From: Streptomyces sp. NRRL S-37
GTDB taxonomy: Bacteria > Actinomycetota > Actinomycetes > Streptomycetales > Streptomycetaceae
Assembly: GCF_000721605.1 (NCBI RefSeq)
Contig: NZ_JOIZ01000007.1
Span: forward strand, 186,001-250,000
Direction of reading: 5' to 3'
DNA: 64,000 bases
Positions 1 through 7,795 of this stretch are shown here, piece after piece (positions within the stretch are counted from its first letter, which is position 1; every line of letters begins with the position of its first letter). Position numbers and translations under genes: made by a program. Under the pieces are notes generated by a model, which saw nothing but the letters and a program-made list of their open reading frames with translations, had not been told where the DNA came from and ran no database searches.

Positions 1-52
1 GAGAGGGCTCGGGAACGGAGGGAATGCGGAGAGAGCAAGGGGCGGGTGTGCC

Positions 53-604
53 ATGACGACGGATGTGGAGCACGTCGGTGAGCGGCGTGTCGAAGTGCGG
101 CACGCGACGACGGCCGACGAGTGGCTGGAGGCATTGCGGGGGCACGGGAAGGTGTCGCCGGCGGCACGGTGGCGGCGGCGGTTCGTGATCGTGGTGGCGC
201 TCGTCCTCGCGGCCATGTCGTTCCGCGTCATGCCGGAAGGCGGTTCCCTCAATCCGTTCGGACTGGGCGGTGCCGCGCTGGTGCTGTTGATCACGCTGGT
301 CCTGGCACCCCGGGCGGCGGCTCGCGCCCAGCAGCGGATCCATGAGGCCCGAGGGGAGCGGGTGATTACCGTCGACGCGTCCGGAGTGTGCGTCGAGACC
401 GCTCACACCCTCAGCAGGACCGGCTGGGCCGCCCTGTCGCGGTACGTCGAGACACGACGTCTGTTCGTGCTGGTCAGTGCCGACGAGCAGGTCGCGTGCC
501 TGGTCTGTGTGCCCAAGCGGAGTACGGACGGTCAGGACCGGTCCGAGCCGCTGCGCGCCCTGCTGGACGCGCACCTGCCCGCGGCCGGGGAAGGCCGCCG
601 CTGA
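53..604 (+). CDS. YcxB-like membrane protein
   Basis: This is a 183-residue membrane protein. Two hydrophobic segments lie at about residues 43-60 and 68-86. They are followed by a cytoplasmic-type domain with the pattern ITVDASGVCVETAHT, then RLFVLVSADEQVACLVCVPKR, which is the layout of YcxB-like proteins. The molecular role of that family is not known. The ATG follows a purine-rich AAGGGG. The stop overlaps the ATG of the next gene by one base, and that gene encodes a paralogue with the same topology and the same LFVL...PKR motif, so the two were probably duplicated in tandem and may act together. Membrane location is predicted only from hydrophobicity. Confidence 0.75.
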   Translation: MTTDVEHVGERRVEVRHATTADEWLEALRGHGKVSPAARWRRRFVIVVALVLAAMSFRVMPEGGSLNPFGLGGAALVLLITLVLAPRAAARAQQRIHEARGERVITVDASGVCVETAHTLSRTGWAALSRYVETRRLFVLVSADEQVACLVCVPKRSTDGQDRSEPLRALLDAHLPAAGEGRR

Positions 605-1395
605 TGGCTGCCGACGCGGCCCGGGACGCCTCGGCTCCGGTGGTCGAGCTGGAGTTCCGGGCGACCGAGGCGGAGCTGACCGAGGCGCTGTGCGCGCGGT
701 CGGGGCGGGCGGATCCCCGTGCCACCCGGCAGATCCCCCTCCTCCTCGGGTCGACTCTGCTCCTGGTCGCCGCCGTCACCCTGCCGGGGCCGCTGCATGT
801 GCTCGCGTTCCTGGCGCCGGTGCCGTTCGGGGCGCTGCTGGGGTCCCTCTACGACGCGTTGCGGCTGCGTCGCAGGGTGTCCGCGCTGGACCGGTGGGCG
901 CGGGCCCAGGAGCAGTACGCCGTGCGCGTGGACGACATCGGCATCCACAGCCGCACGGCCGTCTCCTCCAGCACGCTCCTGTGGGCGGCTTTCACACGGT
1001 GCCAGGAGACCGAAAACCTGTTCGTACTGTCGGTCGACGACACGGTGGCCGGCATGTGCGTGCTGCCCAAGCGCGGGGTGCGGTCGGCCGGTGGGGTCGA
1101 GCGGCTGAGGGAGCTCACCCACCGTCATGTGCGGAGGGCGGTCTCATCGGGCGCCGGCGGGTGGACGCCCCGAGCGCGAAGATACCAGGGCAGTCCATGT
1201 ATGTATGGAATGGCTATGAGGCATGGACGAATTTTCTGGCGACGATGGGATATCAGTGAGTGTAATGGGCGACCCGCTCGACTGGCGTTTCGACGAGGTG
1301 CTGACAGCTCAGATCCAGAGGATGAACAGGGCGCAGCGCCATCAGGCAGCGTTTCTCGCGCTGCGTCGACTTCAGGCGCCTTTGCTGGAGATTGA
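604..1395 (+). CDS. YcxB-like membrane protein, paralogue with abnormal C-terminal tail
   Basis: The second YcxB-like protein starts at the ATG overlapping the previous stop. Two membrane segments fall at about residues 40-75. The conserved part ends near residue 185, after ENLFVLSVDDTVAGMCVLPKR and RVRELTHRHV-like residues. It then reads on for about 75 residues of arginine-rich, unconserved-looking sequence before the stop. This tail lies in DNA of visibly lower GC and overlaps the next gene in another frame. It therefore looks like read-through after the native stop was lost at a recombination junction near 1170-1200. The first 190 residues match the upstream paralogue well; the tail is unlikely to be functional. 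Confidence 0.65.
   Translation: MAADAARDASAPVVELEFRATEAELTEALCARSGRADPRATRQIPLLLGSTLLLVAAVTLPGPLHVLAFLAPVPFGALLGSLYDALRLRRRVSALDRWARAQEQYAVRVDDIGIHSRTAVSSSTLLWAAFTRCQETENLFVLSVDDTVAGMCVLPKRGVRSAGGVERLRELTHRHVRRAVSSGAGGWTPRARRYQGSPCMYGMAMRHGRIFWRRWDISECNGRPARLAFRRGADSSDPEDEQGAAPSGSVSRAASTSGAFAGD
1197..1259 (+). CDS. possible 20-residue leader peptide
   Basis: A short open frame begins at ATG 1197, six bases after an AGGG, and encodes 20 residues rich in aromatics (MYVWNGYEAWTNFLATMGYQ). Its TGA overlaps a GTG at 1256 that is in frame with the downstream lower-GC gene, a typical GTGA translational-coupling arrangement. It could be a real leader, the remnant 3' end of a lost gene, or chance. 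It sits exactly at the junction where GC content falls. Confidence 0.2.
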   Translation: MYVWNGYEAWTNFLATMGYQ

Positions 1396-1957
1396 GATGC
1401 CGGGGGACTGGGGAATCGAACCCGCTGTGATCGAATCCTTGGTCCATACCGGCGCCGAACGGCTGAATGGTGAGTTGGACGATGCGTTCCAACAGAGCAT
1501 TGCTCAACTGATGCGGGCGCCGCTGTTCGAGTCCGAAATTGACCCAGAACTCGCAGAAAGCTTCCAGTTGGAGGCCATTGGTGGCTGGATCCTGTTGGGC
1601 CAAGCTCTGGGTGAGTTGAGTGAGGTCCAGACCGACAGGATCATCATCCTTGCCCGGGAACAGGCTGATTACCTCGATCAGTGCATTGAGGGCACTCTTA
1701 TGGTGATCGAAGGTGAAGATCTTCGAGGGCGTTATCTGGAGAGCGTCGATGATCGTTTCCGCTCCTATGGTCTAGGGTATTTCGCCACCAGGAATCTCGA
1801 AGTCGAGAGTCAATGTCATGAAGTCATTCTGGCTGCTTCTGATGGCCCTGAAGTGTTCGCCAATCAGGCAGGGCGTGAACTGCTGAATGCGTGTGACACC
1901 TATAGTGCCGAGGTGTTGTCGGCCCTGCGCTCATTCCCGCGGGAGCAGCTTTCGTGA
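1256..1957 (+). CDS. hypothetical protein, lower-GC orphan
   Basis: I do not recognise this protein of about 233 residues. It appears soluble, acidic and mostly helical. There is no signal peptide, membrane segment or obvious catalytic motif. The start is uncertain. GTG 1256 has GGGA five bases upstream and overlaps the stop of the small frame before it; ATG 1223 and ATG 1265 are in the same frame. Base composition is clearly less GC-rich than the flanking genes, with many A/T-ending codons such as GAA, CTT, GAT and GTT, which suggests recent transfer. It is followed by a decayed gene on the opposite strand. The all-helical acidic character would suit an immunity or antitoxin-like protein, but nothing proves that. 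Confidence 0.6.
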   Translation: MSVMGDPLDWRFDEVLTAQIQRMNRAQRHQAAFLALRRLQAPLLEIEMPGDWGIEPAVIESLVHTGAERLNGELDDAFQQSIAQLMRAPLFESEIDPELAESFQLEAIGGWILLGQALGELSEVQTDRIIILAREQADYLDQCIEGTLMVIEGEDLRGRYLESVDDRFRSYGLGYFATRNLEVESQCHEVILAASDGPEVFANQAGRELLNACDTYSAEVLSALRSFPREQLS

Positions 1958-1977
1958 CACCGACTGATGGGTGACGG

Positions 1978-2756
1978 AGAGTAGATATCGAGCGGCACCC
2001 GCAGGGCGCGAGGCCTTGCGGGGCATGGGAAGGTGTCGTTGCACTGAGCCGCCCGGTCCAGGCGGGACTTTGCCGCGTCCAGGTCGGCGAGGGAGTGGCG
2101 TACGACCGCGCCCTGCGCCTCGGTGGCCGGTACGTCACCGGCGTCCGTCGTCGCCGCGGTCAGTGTGCCGGATTCGACGCCGCGCACCCAGGCGTCCGCG
2201 AAGCCGGCGCCGAGCGCGGCGCGCAGGCGGCCCGCCGTCGCTCCGGCCTCCGCCTCGTTGGCCAGGCGCCGCTCCGCCTGCGCCCGGTCCAGGACGAGGT
2301 CGCGTTCCATGGCCGTGAGGAGGGCGGGCGGGCTCGGCCGAACCGCAGGTCCCGGCGAGGGCGAAGTCCGGCCGGCCCTCGACGAGCAGTGCGACTGGCT
2401 CCCGCTCGGACCAGGACGTGCAGGTGGTGACGCAGGCGTCCGGCACCGCGTCCGCCGGCCGGTCCACCAGGGCGCCCAGCAGCGGACCATGGGTGCCGCC
2501 CGGCCGGAAGCACGCTGTCGCGTGCGGGGGCGAACCGGGCCGCTTCCTGCTGCAGTTCGGTCACCGCCGGCAGCGCGATCCGGCTGCGTTCCGGCACCGG
2601 TTCGCCCGGTGCGGCGGCCCGCACTCCGTGCCGGCCACGCTCGGACAGTTCACCGCCCCGGGCGCGTTCGATCCGCTTGAGCCGCGGGCTCGGTGCGGGA
2701 CGCGCCGGCCCGAGCACCGTCGTCGCCCTGATGGGACTGCCGACGTCGACGATCAC
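1978..2756 (-). pseudogene. decayed gene with two apparent frameshifts
   Basis: Three overlapping minus-strand frames each carry coding-looking sequence in turn. The first runs from about 2756 to 2500 (start VDVGSPIRATTVLGPARPAP, later VTELQQEAARFAPARDS). The second runs from about 2500 to 2330 (GGTHGPLLGALVDRPADAV, then LVEGRPDFALAGTCGSAEPA). The third runs from 2330 down to about 1990 (MERDLVLDRAQAERRLANEA and on to LADLDAAKSRLDRA). Joined, they read as one protein of about 240 residues with two frameshifts, in GC- or C-rich runs near 2500 and 2330. No start is obvious upstream because a TAA precedes the first frame. The family is not recognised. Sequencing error at homopolymers is an alternative to true decay. 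Confidence 0.45.
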
Positions 2757-2888
2757 CCGAGTGGTCTTCAGGCGCCGCGACTCCAGCTCTACGAGGGGAT
2801 CTTACGACGTGAGAGGGACGGGGCAGGAGGTTGGTACGGATCTGGTGACCTGTCGGCCGTCGGCGTGGACATGGGCTGCGCACGGGTA

Positions 2889-2918
2889 TTGACGCGCGGC
2901 TCGGCCGGACCTTAGCGT
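2889..2918 (+). promoter_or_regulatory. candidate promoter of the xylanase gene
   Basis: TTGACG at 2889-2894 is a near-consensus -35 box. About 18 bases later TAGCGT lies at 2913-2918, a plausible -10 for the principal actinomycete sigma factor. A perfect palindrome follows 12 bases downstream, where a repressor would block elongation or initiation. Confidence 0.4.
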
Positions 2919-2930
2919 CCGCCCATCCCT

Positions 2931-2958
2931 AATGTTTCGGATTCGATTTCGAAACATT
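2931..2958. promoter_or_regulatory. palindromic operator upstream of xylanase
   Basis: A perfect 9-base inverted repeat (AATGTTTCG at 2931-2939 and CGAAACATT at 2950-2958) is separated by 10 bases. It lies between the candidate promoter and the start codon. CGAAA/TTTCG half-sites are known from operators of actinomycete xylanase genes, as I recall, so control by a xylan-responsive repressor is a reasonable inference. Confidence 0.5.
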
Positions 2959-2989
2959 CGAGAACGACGATGGGAATGAGACTCCCCGC

Positions 2990-4171
2990 ATGAGATCCAT
3001 TCGTTTCGCCACCGTGGCCCTCGCCACCGCCGCCCTGGCCCTGCCGCTCATGGCGGGCTCGGCCGCCGCCGACCCGTCCGCCGGCGGGAAGGCCGCGCCG
3101 CACTCCCACGCCACGTCCGACCGGCTGCGCGAGGCCGCTCCCGAGGGCTTCGTCGTGGGCACCGCGGTGGCGGGCGGCGGCCACCACCTGGAGCAGGACT
3201 ACCCGGACCCCTTCACGCACGACAAGGAGTACCGGAAGATCCTGGGGCGCCAGTTCAGCTCGGTCTCCCCCGAGAACCAGATGAAGTGGGACTACATCCA
3301 CCCCGAGCGGGACCGCTACGACTTCGCGCAGGCCGACGCCATCGTCGCGTTCGCCAAGCGGAACCACCAGGTCGTACGCGGCCACACCCTGCTGTGGCAC
3401 AGCCAGAACCCGGCGTGGCTGGAGGAGGGCGACTTCTCGAAGGAGGAGCTGCGCGCCATCCTGCGCGAGCACGTCACCACCGTCGTCGGCCGCTACGCCG
3501 GCAGGATCCAGCAGTGGGACGTCGCCAACGAGATCTTCGACGACCAGGGCAACCTGCGCACCCAGGACAACATCTGGATCCGCGAGCTGGGCCCGGGCAT
3601 CGTCGCGGACGTCTTCCGGTGGGTCCACGAGATCGACCCGAAGGCGAAGCTGTTCTTCAACGACTACAACGTGGAGGGCGTCAACGCGAAGAGCGACGCC
3701 TACTACGCCCTCATCCAGGACCTGCTGGAGCAGGGCGTGCCCGTGCACGGCTTCTCCGTCCAGGGCCACCTGAGCACGCGGTACGGCTTCCCGGGCGACC
3801 TGGAGGACAACCTGCGCCGGTTCGACGCGCTCGGTCTGGAGACCGCCGTCACCGAGCTGGACGTCCGCATGGACGTCCCCGAGGGCGAGGTGCCCACCGA
3901 GGCGCAGGAGCGGCAGCAGGCCGACTACTACCAGCGGACCCTGGAGGCGTGCCTGGCCGTCGACGGCTGCAACTCGTTCACCATCTGGGGCTTCACCGAC
4001 AAGTACTCGTGGGTTCCGGTGTTCTTCGAGGGCGAGGGCTTCGCGAACGTCATGACCGCCGACTTCGACCGCAAGCCCGCCTTCTACGCCCTGCGGGACA
4101 CGCTGAAGGAGGCGGCCCGGAAGGACGACTGCAAGAAGCACCGCAAGCACCACAAGCACGGGAAGGGCTGA
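2990..4171 (+). CDS. secreted endo-1,4-beta-xylanase, GH10
   Basis: This enzyme hydrolyses internal beta-1,4 links of xylan outside the cell. The 393-residue precursor has a signal peptide (positively charged MRSIRF, hydrophobic core, AGSAAA cleavage region near residue 27). A single GH10 barrel follows. It holds the substrate-binding VRGHTLLWHSQNP, the acid/base glutamate in WDVANEIF and the nucleophile glutamate in VTELDVRM, with IWGFTDKYSWVP near the end. There is no carbohydrate-binding module; instead the protein ends in a short Lys/His-rich tail (KKHRKHHKHGKG). A palindromic operator and promoter lie upstream, and a strong hairpin terminator lies immediately downstream. GGGAATGAG precedes the ATG. 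Confidence 0.95.
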   Translation: MRSIRFATVALATAALALPLMAGSAAADPSAGGKAAPHSHATSDRLREAAPEGFVVGTAVAGGGHHLEQDYPDPFTHDKEYRKILGRQFSSVSPENQMKWDYIHPERDRYDFAQADAIVAFAKRNHQVVRGHTLLWHSQNPAWLEEGDFSKEELRAILREHVTTVVGRYAGRIQQWDVANEIFDDQGNLRTQDNIWIRELGPGIVADVFRWVHEIDPKAKLFFNDYNVEGVNAKSDAYYALIQDLLEQGVPVHGFSVQGHLSTRYGFPGDLEDNLRRFDALGLETAVTELDVRMDVPEGEVPTEAQERQQADYYQRTLEACLAVDGCNSFTIWGFTDKYSWVPVFFEGEGFANVMTADFDRKPAFYALRDTLKEAARKDDCKKHRKHHKHGKG

Positions 4172-4180
4172 GAACGCCCG

Positions 4181-4210
4181 GCGGGGCCGCCCCGGCCGGG
4201 GCGGCCCCGC
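4181..4210. terminator. bidirectional terminator between convergent genes
   Basis: A perfect 13-base inverted repeat (4181-4193 and 4198-4210) with a GGCC loop is built of G and C only. It lies 10 bases after the xylanase stop and 19 bases before the stop of the convergent methyltransferase, so it can serve both transcripts. Confidence 0.8.
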
Positions 4211-4229
4211 CGTCTCGCTCCGCGAGGGC

Positions 4230-5051
4230 TCAGGCCTTGCGGGCCACCGCCACGTACGCCCCGCTGTGGACGCCCTCCTGACCAGGGACCGGCTCACCGA
4301 GCTCCGGGTGCCACTCCTCGGCCGCCACGATGCCGGGGGCGACGACCTCCAGCCCCTCGAAGAAGCGGGCGAAACGGTCCCGGCTGCGCATGTCCATGGT
4401 GAGCCCGCCCGCCCGGTACAGGTCGGTCACCTTCTTCGACGCCTCCTCCGGGTGGAAGTCGGGCGTGAGGTGGGACATGACCAGGTAACTGCCCGGCGCC
4501 AGCGCCTCCTTGAGCCGTTCCACCAGCTCGTACGCCCCGTCCTCGTCGCCGATGAAGTGCAGCAGCGCGATCAGGGAGAGCGCGACCGGCCGCTCGAAGT
4601 CCACCGTCCCGCGGGCGCGTTCGACGATGGCGGCGGTGTCACGGGCGTCCGCCTGCACGTAGTCGACGGCCCCCTCGGGAGTGCCGCGCAGCAGCGCCTC
4701 GGCGTGGACCAGGACGATCGGGTCGTTGTCGCAGTACACGACCCGTGCGTCGGCGGCGATCCCCTGGGCCACCTGGTGCAGGTTCGGCTCGGTCGGGATA
4801 CCGGTCCCGATGTCGAGGAACTGCCGCACGCCCTGGCCGGCCGTCCAACGGGTGGCACGGTGCATGAACGCTCGGTTCATCCGCGCCATGACCGGAATGG
4901 GCGGCGCGAACCCCACGAGCTGCCTGCCCAGCGCCTCGTCCACCGGGTAGTTGTCCTTGCCGCCGAGGAACCAGTCGTACATCCGCGCGGGATGCGGCTT
5001 GCTCGTGTCGATCGGCAGGGGAGCATGCGTGTCGGAGTTCTGCTGATCCAC
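4230..5051 (-). CDS. SAM-dependent methyltransferase, DUF574 type
   Basis: The gene encodes 273 residues of the actinomycete family once called DUF574. The hallmark N-terminal ARMYDWFLGGKDNYPVD motif is followed by the SAM-binding FLDIGTGIPT, then VYCDNDPIVLVHAEALL and a C-terminal GAYVAVARK. Substrates of the family are mostly unknown. I chose GTG 5051 because AAGGGG lies seven bases before it and the family motif begins soon after. The frame extends further upstream to 5189, but that part is low in conservation features. The gene converges on the xylanase across a shared terminator and has no functional neighbour. Confidence 0.85.
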   Translation of the reverse strand: MDQQNSDTHAPLPIDTSKPHPARMYDWFLGGKDNYPVDEALGRQLVGFAPPIPVMARMNRAFMHRATRWTAGQGVRQFLDIGTGIPTEPNLHQVAQGIAADARVVYCDNDPIVLVHAEALLRGTPEGAVDYVQADARDTAAIVERARGTVDFERPVALSLIALLHFIGDEDGAYELVERLKEALAPGSYLVMSHLTPDFHPEEASKKVTDLYRAGGLTMDMRSRDRFARFFEGLEVVAPGIVAAEEWHPELGEPVPGQEGVHSGAYVAVARKA

Positions 5052-5319
5052 GTCGATTCCCCTTGTCCCACCCGGCAGTTGACCTTCTTCGACCGCGCCC
5101 GCCACGATAACCGCCCCCTGCCCGACGCGCCGCGCCGGGCACCCGTCGCCCTGCGGCCCCGGGACACCTGCCGAACTCCAGGACGGCACCGAACTCCCGC
5201 AGGGGCTCCTGGGTCCGGACCAGGACCCGACTCCGTACCGGTCTGAAGGGCTGTCACTGCTCGGACTGAGTGCTCATGAGGCGCACTTCTCCCGTTCGGT
5301 GGGTCTGCGCAGGGGCTGG

Positions 5320-6246
5320 TCAGGAATCCAGCGGTAGCGGTACCTGCTCCGCAGCCTGTCCCAGGTACGTGTACTCCGTGGCCCGCGCGATGCCGACGGC
5401 GTCCAGTCGCTGTCTGAACCGGACCCGGAAGTGGACGTTGTCCCCGAGGCCGGGGCGCATGCGGAGCAGGACCTCGGGGTCCTCGAAGTGGATGTCGTAG
5501 GAGGGGGCGCTCCCGGCCGTACCCGTCTTGACCTTGGCCCAGCCGCTCTCCCGCAGTTCCGTGATGCGGCCGGAGATCGTGATCTCCTGATCCCGGGACC
5601 GGGTGCGGCGGAGACGTTCGGCGTGGTGCCGGCCGCGTTCACCGAGGCGGGCCCTGAGGACGTGACCGTAGGTGTCGTACCAGGCCACGTCCAAGGACAG
5701 AGCGAACTCGTCCAGCGCGCGTGCCACGGCATCGACGGAGTCGAAGAGCTGCGGCCAGTCACGGACGTCCTCTTCGGACTCCAGGACGTGAAGGAGTCGG
5801 CAGAAGGTCAGCACACCGATACCGGCCGCGGAGAGACCGTCCACGATCGGTTCGTCCGTCGCGTGCGCCGTGGCGACGGGGCGTGCGTGGATCACGGTGC
5901 TGCCCGCCGAGAGGCCGGTGAGTTCCAGGCGGACCGGGGTGCCCGCAGCGGCGGACACGGCCTTCTCCACCGGATCGAGGAGGGCGTCTCCCCACTGGAA
6001 GCGCAACGCGCCGCGTTCCGTGTGCGGCCCGGTGAGCCGGAGCCGCAGCTCTTCGTCGAGACGTGCGTGGGGCTCGTACTCCCGTGCCGCGGCGAGCCGG
6101 TTCGCCCGGTGCTCGGCCTCGACTTCGTCGTCGTCCCGGTGTTCTGTTCCCATCTCCCACAGCCGCTGTCGTGCGGCGGCTGCGGCGGTCGGGTTGTTCC
6201 TGAGGAGTTCGCGTCTGCGTTCGCGCCAGCTGTCGCCGGTCGTCAC
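5320..6246 (-). CDS. hypothetical protein, beta-domain partner of the upstream NTase-like gene
   Basis: This 308-residue soluble protein is second in a two-gene operon. Its ATG overlaps the stop of the upstream gene by four bases, so translation is coupled. The N-terminal 60 residues are charged. The middle carries an alpha/beta segment including LTGLSAGSTVIHARPV. The C-terminus has a beta-rich stretch (ISGRITELRE, later PSYDIHFEDPEVLLRMRPGL and DNVHFRVRFRQ) that looks OB-like. The same order of segments recurs in the protein at 8602-9426, which is also paired with a nuclease-like gene. I cannot name the family. A regulatory or antitoxin-type role is inferred from the pairing. Confidence 0.6.
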   Translation of the reverse strand: MTTGDSWRERRRELLRNNPTAAAAARQRLWEMGTEHRDDDEVEAEHRANRLAAAREYEPHARLDEELRLRLTGPHTERGALRFQWGDALLDPVEKAVSAAAGTPVRLELTGLSAGSTVIHARPVATAHATDEPIVDGLSAAGIGVLTFCRLLHVLESEEDVRDWPQLFDSVDAVARALDEFALSLDVAWYDTYGHVLRARLGERGRHHAERLRRTRSRDQEITISGRITELRESGWAKVKTGTAGSAPSYDIHFEDPEVLLRMRPGLGDNVHFRVRFRQRLDAVGIARATEYTYLGQAAEQVPLPLDS

Positions 6247-6824
6247 AGTCGCACCTCCAGATATCCACGCGCCGGGGCGGCACTGGCCTCGGACGGGGAG
6301 CGGTCCGCCTGATCAGGTAGTCGACAGCGCTGCCACCAGTCGTCCCACACCCCTCTTTCCATGAAGTATGTCTGTGCCTCGGGGGACATATGCCCAGGCC
6401 GGAAGACGTGGCTGACCGGTAAGTAGCCGACCCGGACCGGCGAGACCTCGAAGTGCCGCTGGATGCTGTCCCTTTTGAACGCCGCGGTCAGCCACTTGGA
6501 GCCTGGTCTACCGCGTATCGCACGCTCGGCCCGGACGTCGATCAACAGGGTCGCGTCGATGTTGCGGGGGTCGAGCTTCGCGCTGACGAAACTGCCGCCG
6601 AGCCACAGCCTGTGGATGAGCGGAAGGCCGTCGAGGACGCTCGCGTACGCGTCCTCCAGGGCGAGGAACCCTTCGACGTAGCTGTGCAGTTTGGTCCACA
6701 GCCTGGTCCGGGTTTTGGAATCCTCGAACTCCGGTGCTTTGACCAGCAGGGATTCCGCTTCTTCGGCAGAGACCGAGTAGCGGCCGAGGGGGAGGAAGTC
6801 CGTGGCGGTGAAGGAAGGCAGCAC
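6243..6824 (-). CDS. nucleotidyltransferase-like protein (DUF6932-like)
   Basis: The protein has 193 residues. It starts with LPSFTATDFLPLGRYSVS and contains LWLGGSFVSAKLDPRNIDATLLID, a GGS-x-D-x-D arrangement like the catalytic strand-turn of nucleotidyltransferase folds. From memory this matches DUF6932-type proteins often found near toxin-antitoxin loci. GTG 6824 was chosen because AGGA lies five bases upstream; the open frame continues far upstream only as antisense noise over the next gene. Its stop overlaps the start of the following hypothetical gene by four bases. Possible roles are nucleotide transfer to a protein or RNA partner; this is inference only. Confidence 0.6.
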   Translation of the reverse strand: MLPSFTATDFLPLGRYSVSAEEAESLLVKAPEFEDSKTRTRLWTKLHSYVEGFLALEDAYASVLDGLPLIHRLWLGGSFVSAKLDPRNIDATLLIDVRAERAIRGRPGSKWLTAAFKRDSIQRHFEVSPVRVGYLPVSHVFRPGHMSPEAQTYFMERGVWDDWWQRCRLPDQADRSPSEASAAPARGYLEVRL

Positions 6825-6868
6825 ATAGGTCCTGAAGGCGGTGGGTGAGGAAGGGGCCGCATTCGAGG

Positions 6869-7624
6869 TTAGAGGCGGTGGGGGTCTGTTGTACGGCAGT
6901 TGGGGCAGTGGGTTTCGGTTTCGGGGGCGCGGAAGGCGTGGTCGCAGCCGTCGCAGTTGCGGAGGCCGTGGCGTACGGGCACGGGGTCGGCCGGGGGCCG
7001 GTACGGGGGCAGGGGTGGGAGCCCGTCGGTGAGGCGGTGGGCGAGGAGGGCCGCGGGGCGGTGGAGGGGTTCGTCGGGGAGGTTGTCGGTGAGGGCGTGG
7101 CGTAGGGCGGTGGGGGTGACCTCGCGTTCGAGCCAGGCGATGACTCCGGGGGCCAGGTGTTCGGTGTCCGTCGCGGAGAGCAGGAGGCGGGGGTCGTGGC
7201 GGCGGAGGGTGGTGAGGAGGTCGGTGGCCTGCTGGAGGAGGGCCGGGGCGGCGTAGCCGGGCTGGGGGACGGTGGGGAGGGCCTTGCGGGGGCGGGGCTG
7301 GGGGGTGCGTTCCCGCGTCGGCCGGGGTGGCGGGGCGGGGCAGTCGGTGGTCGCCGGCTCGCGCCGCTGGTGCGGCTGGTTGCAGGAGGTGGTGCGGGTG
7401 ATGATGCGGCCGGTGGGAGTGCGGACGCGTTCGCGGCGCAGGTAGCCGTGGGTCTCCAGTTCGCGCAGGGCGTCGGCGATGCGTTTGGTGCCTTCTTTGA
7501 AGCGGGCGGCGAGGCTCTTGATGTCGACGGGGGTGCCGGTGGGCAGCGACTGGATGTGGCAGGCGAGGCCGATGGCGACCAGGGACAGCTCGGGGTGCTG
7601 GGTGAGGTGGTTGCCGATCACCAC
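6869..7624 (-). CDS. helix-turn-helix protein with C-terminal zinc ribbon
   Basis: The N-terminal half is a winged-helix replication-initiator or GntR-like fold (LSLVAIGLACHIQSLPTGT, then KRIADALRELETHGYLRR). A basic proline-rich linker follows, then a helical region, and the protein ends with a CDGC...CPNC zinc ribbon. It is probably a DNA-binding regulator of a type common in Streptomyces. The first GTG in frame is 7624, but codons back to about 7675 still read like the conserved N-terminus (RPPDTSTLSHTTRF), with only a CTG before an upstream TGA. The true start may therefore be a rare codon, or a mutation may have removed it. No partner gene is evident. Confidence 0.65.
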   Translation of the reverse strand: MVIGNHLTQHPELSLVAIGLACHIQSLPTGTPVDIKSLAARFKEGTKRIADALRELETHGYLRRERVRTPTGRIITRTTSCNQPHQRREPATTDCPAPPPRPTRERTPQPRPRKALPTVPQPGYAAPALLQQATDLLTTLRRHDPRLLLSATDTEHLAPGVIAWLEREVTPTALRHALTDNLPDEPLHRPAALLAHRLTDGLPPLPPYRPPADPVPVRHGLRNCDGCDHAFRAPETETHCPNCRTTDPHRL

Positions 7625-7795
7625 GAAGCGGGTGGTGTGGCTGAGCGTAGAGGTGTCGGGGGGCCGGAAATCCAGCTGAGCCGGTGATGTTCACCCGCCC
7701 GAGTGACGACACGCCTCGGGCGGGAAAGGGTGGGGTTTGGTGGGGTGCTTTCCCCCGGGTTCTTCCCTTGGGAAGGCGCCGACGGCACCGGAGCC

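Noticed and set aside
388..603. Upstream extension of the second YcxB-like frame
   Set aside because: It lies over the first YcxB-like gene in another frame and the ATG at 604 overlaps that stop; the extension is arginine-rich shadow sequence.
2912..4297. 461-residue minus-strand frame opposite the xylanase
   Set aside because: It is the antisense shadow of a clearly identified GH10 gene; composition is Val/Leu/Gly-rich noise typical of high-GC antisense frames.
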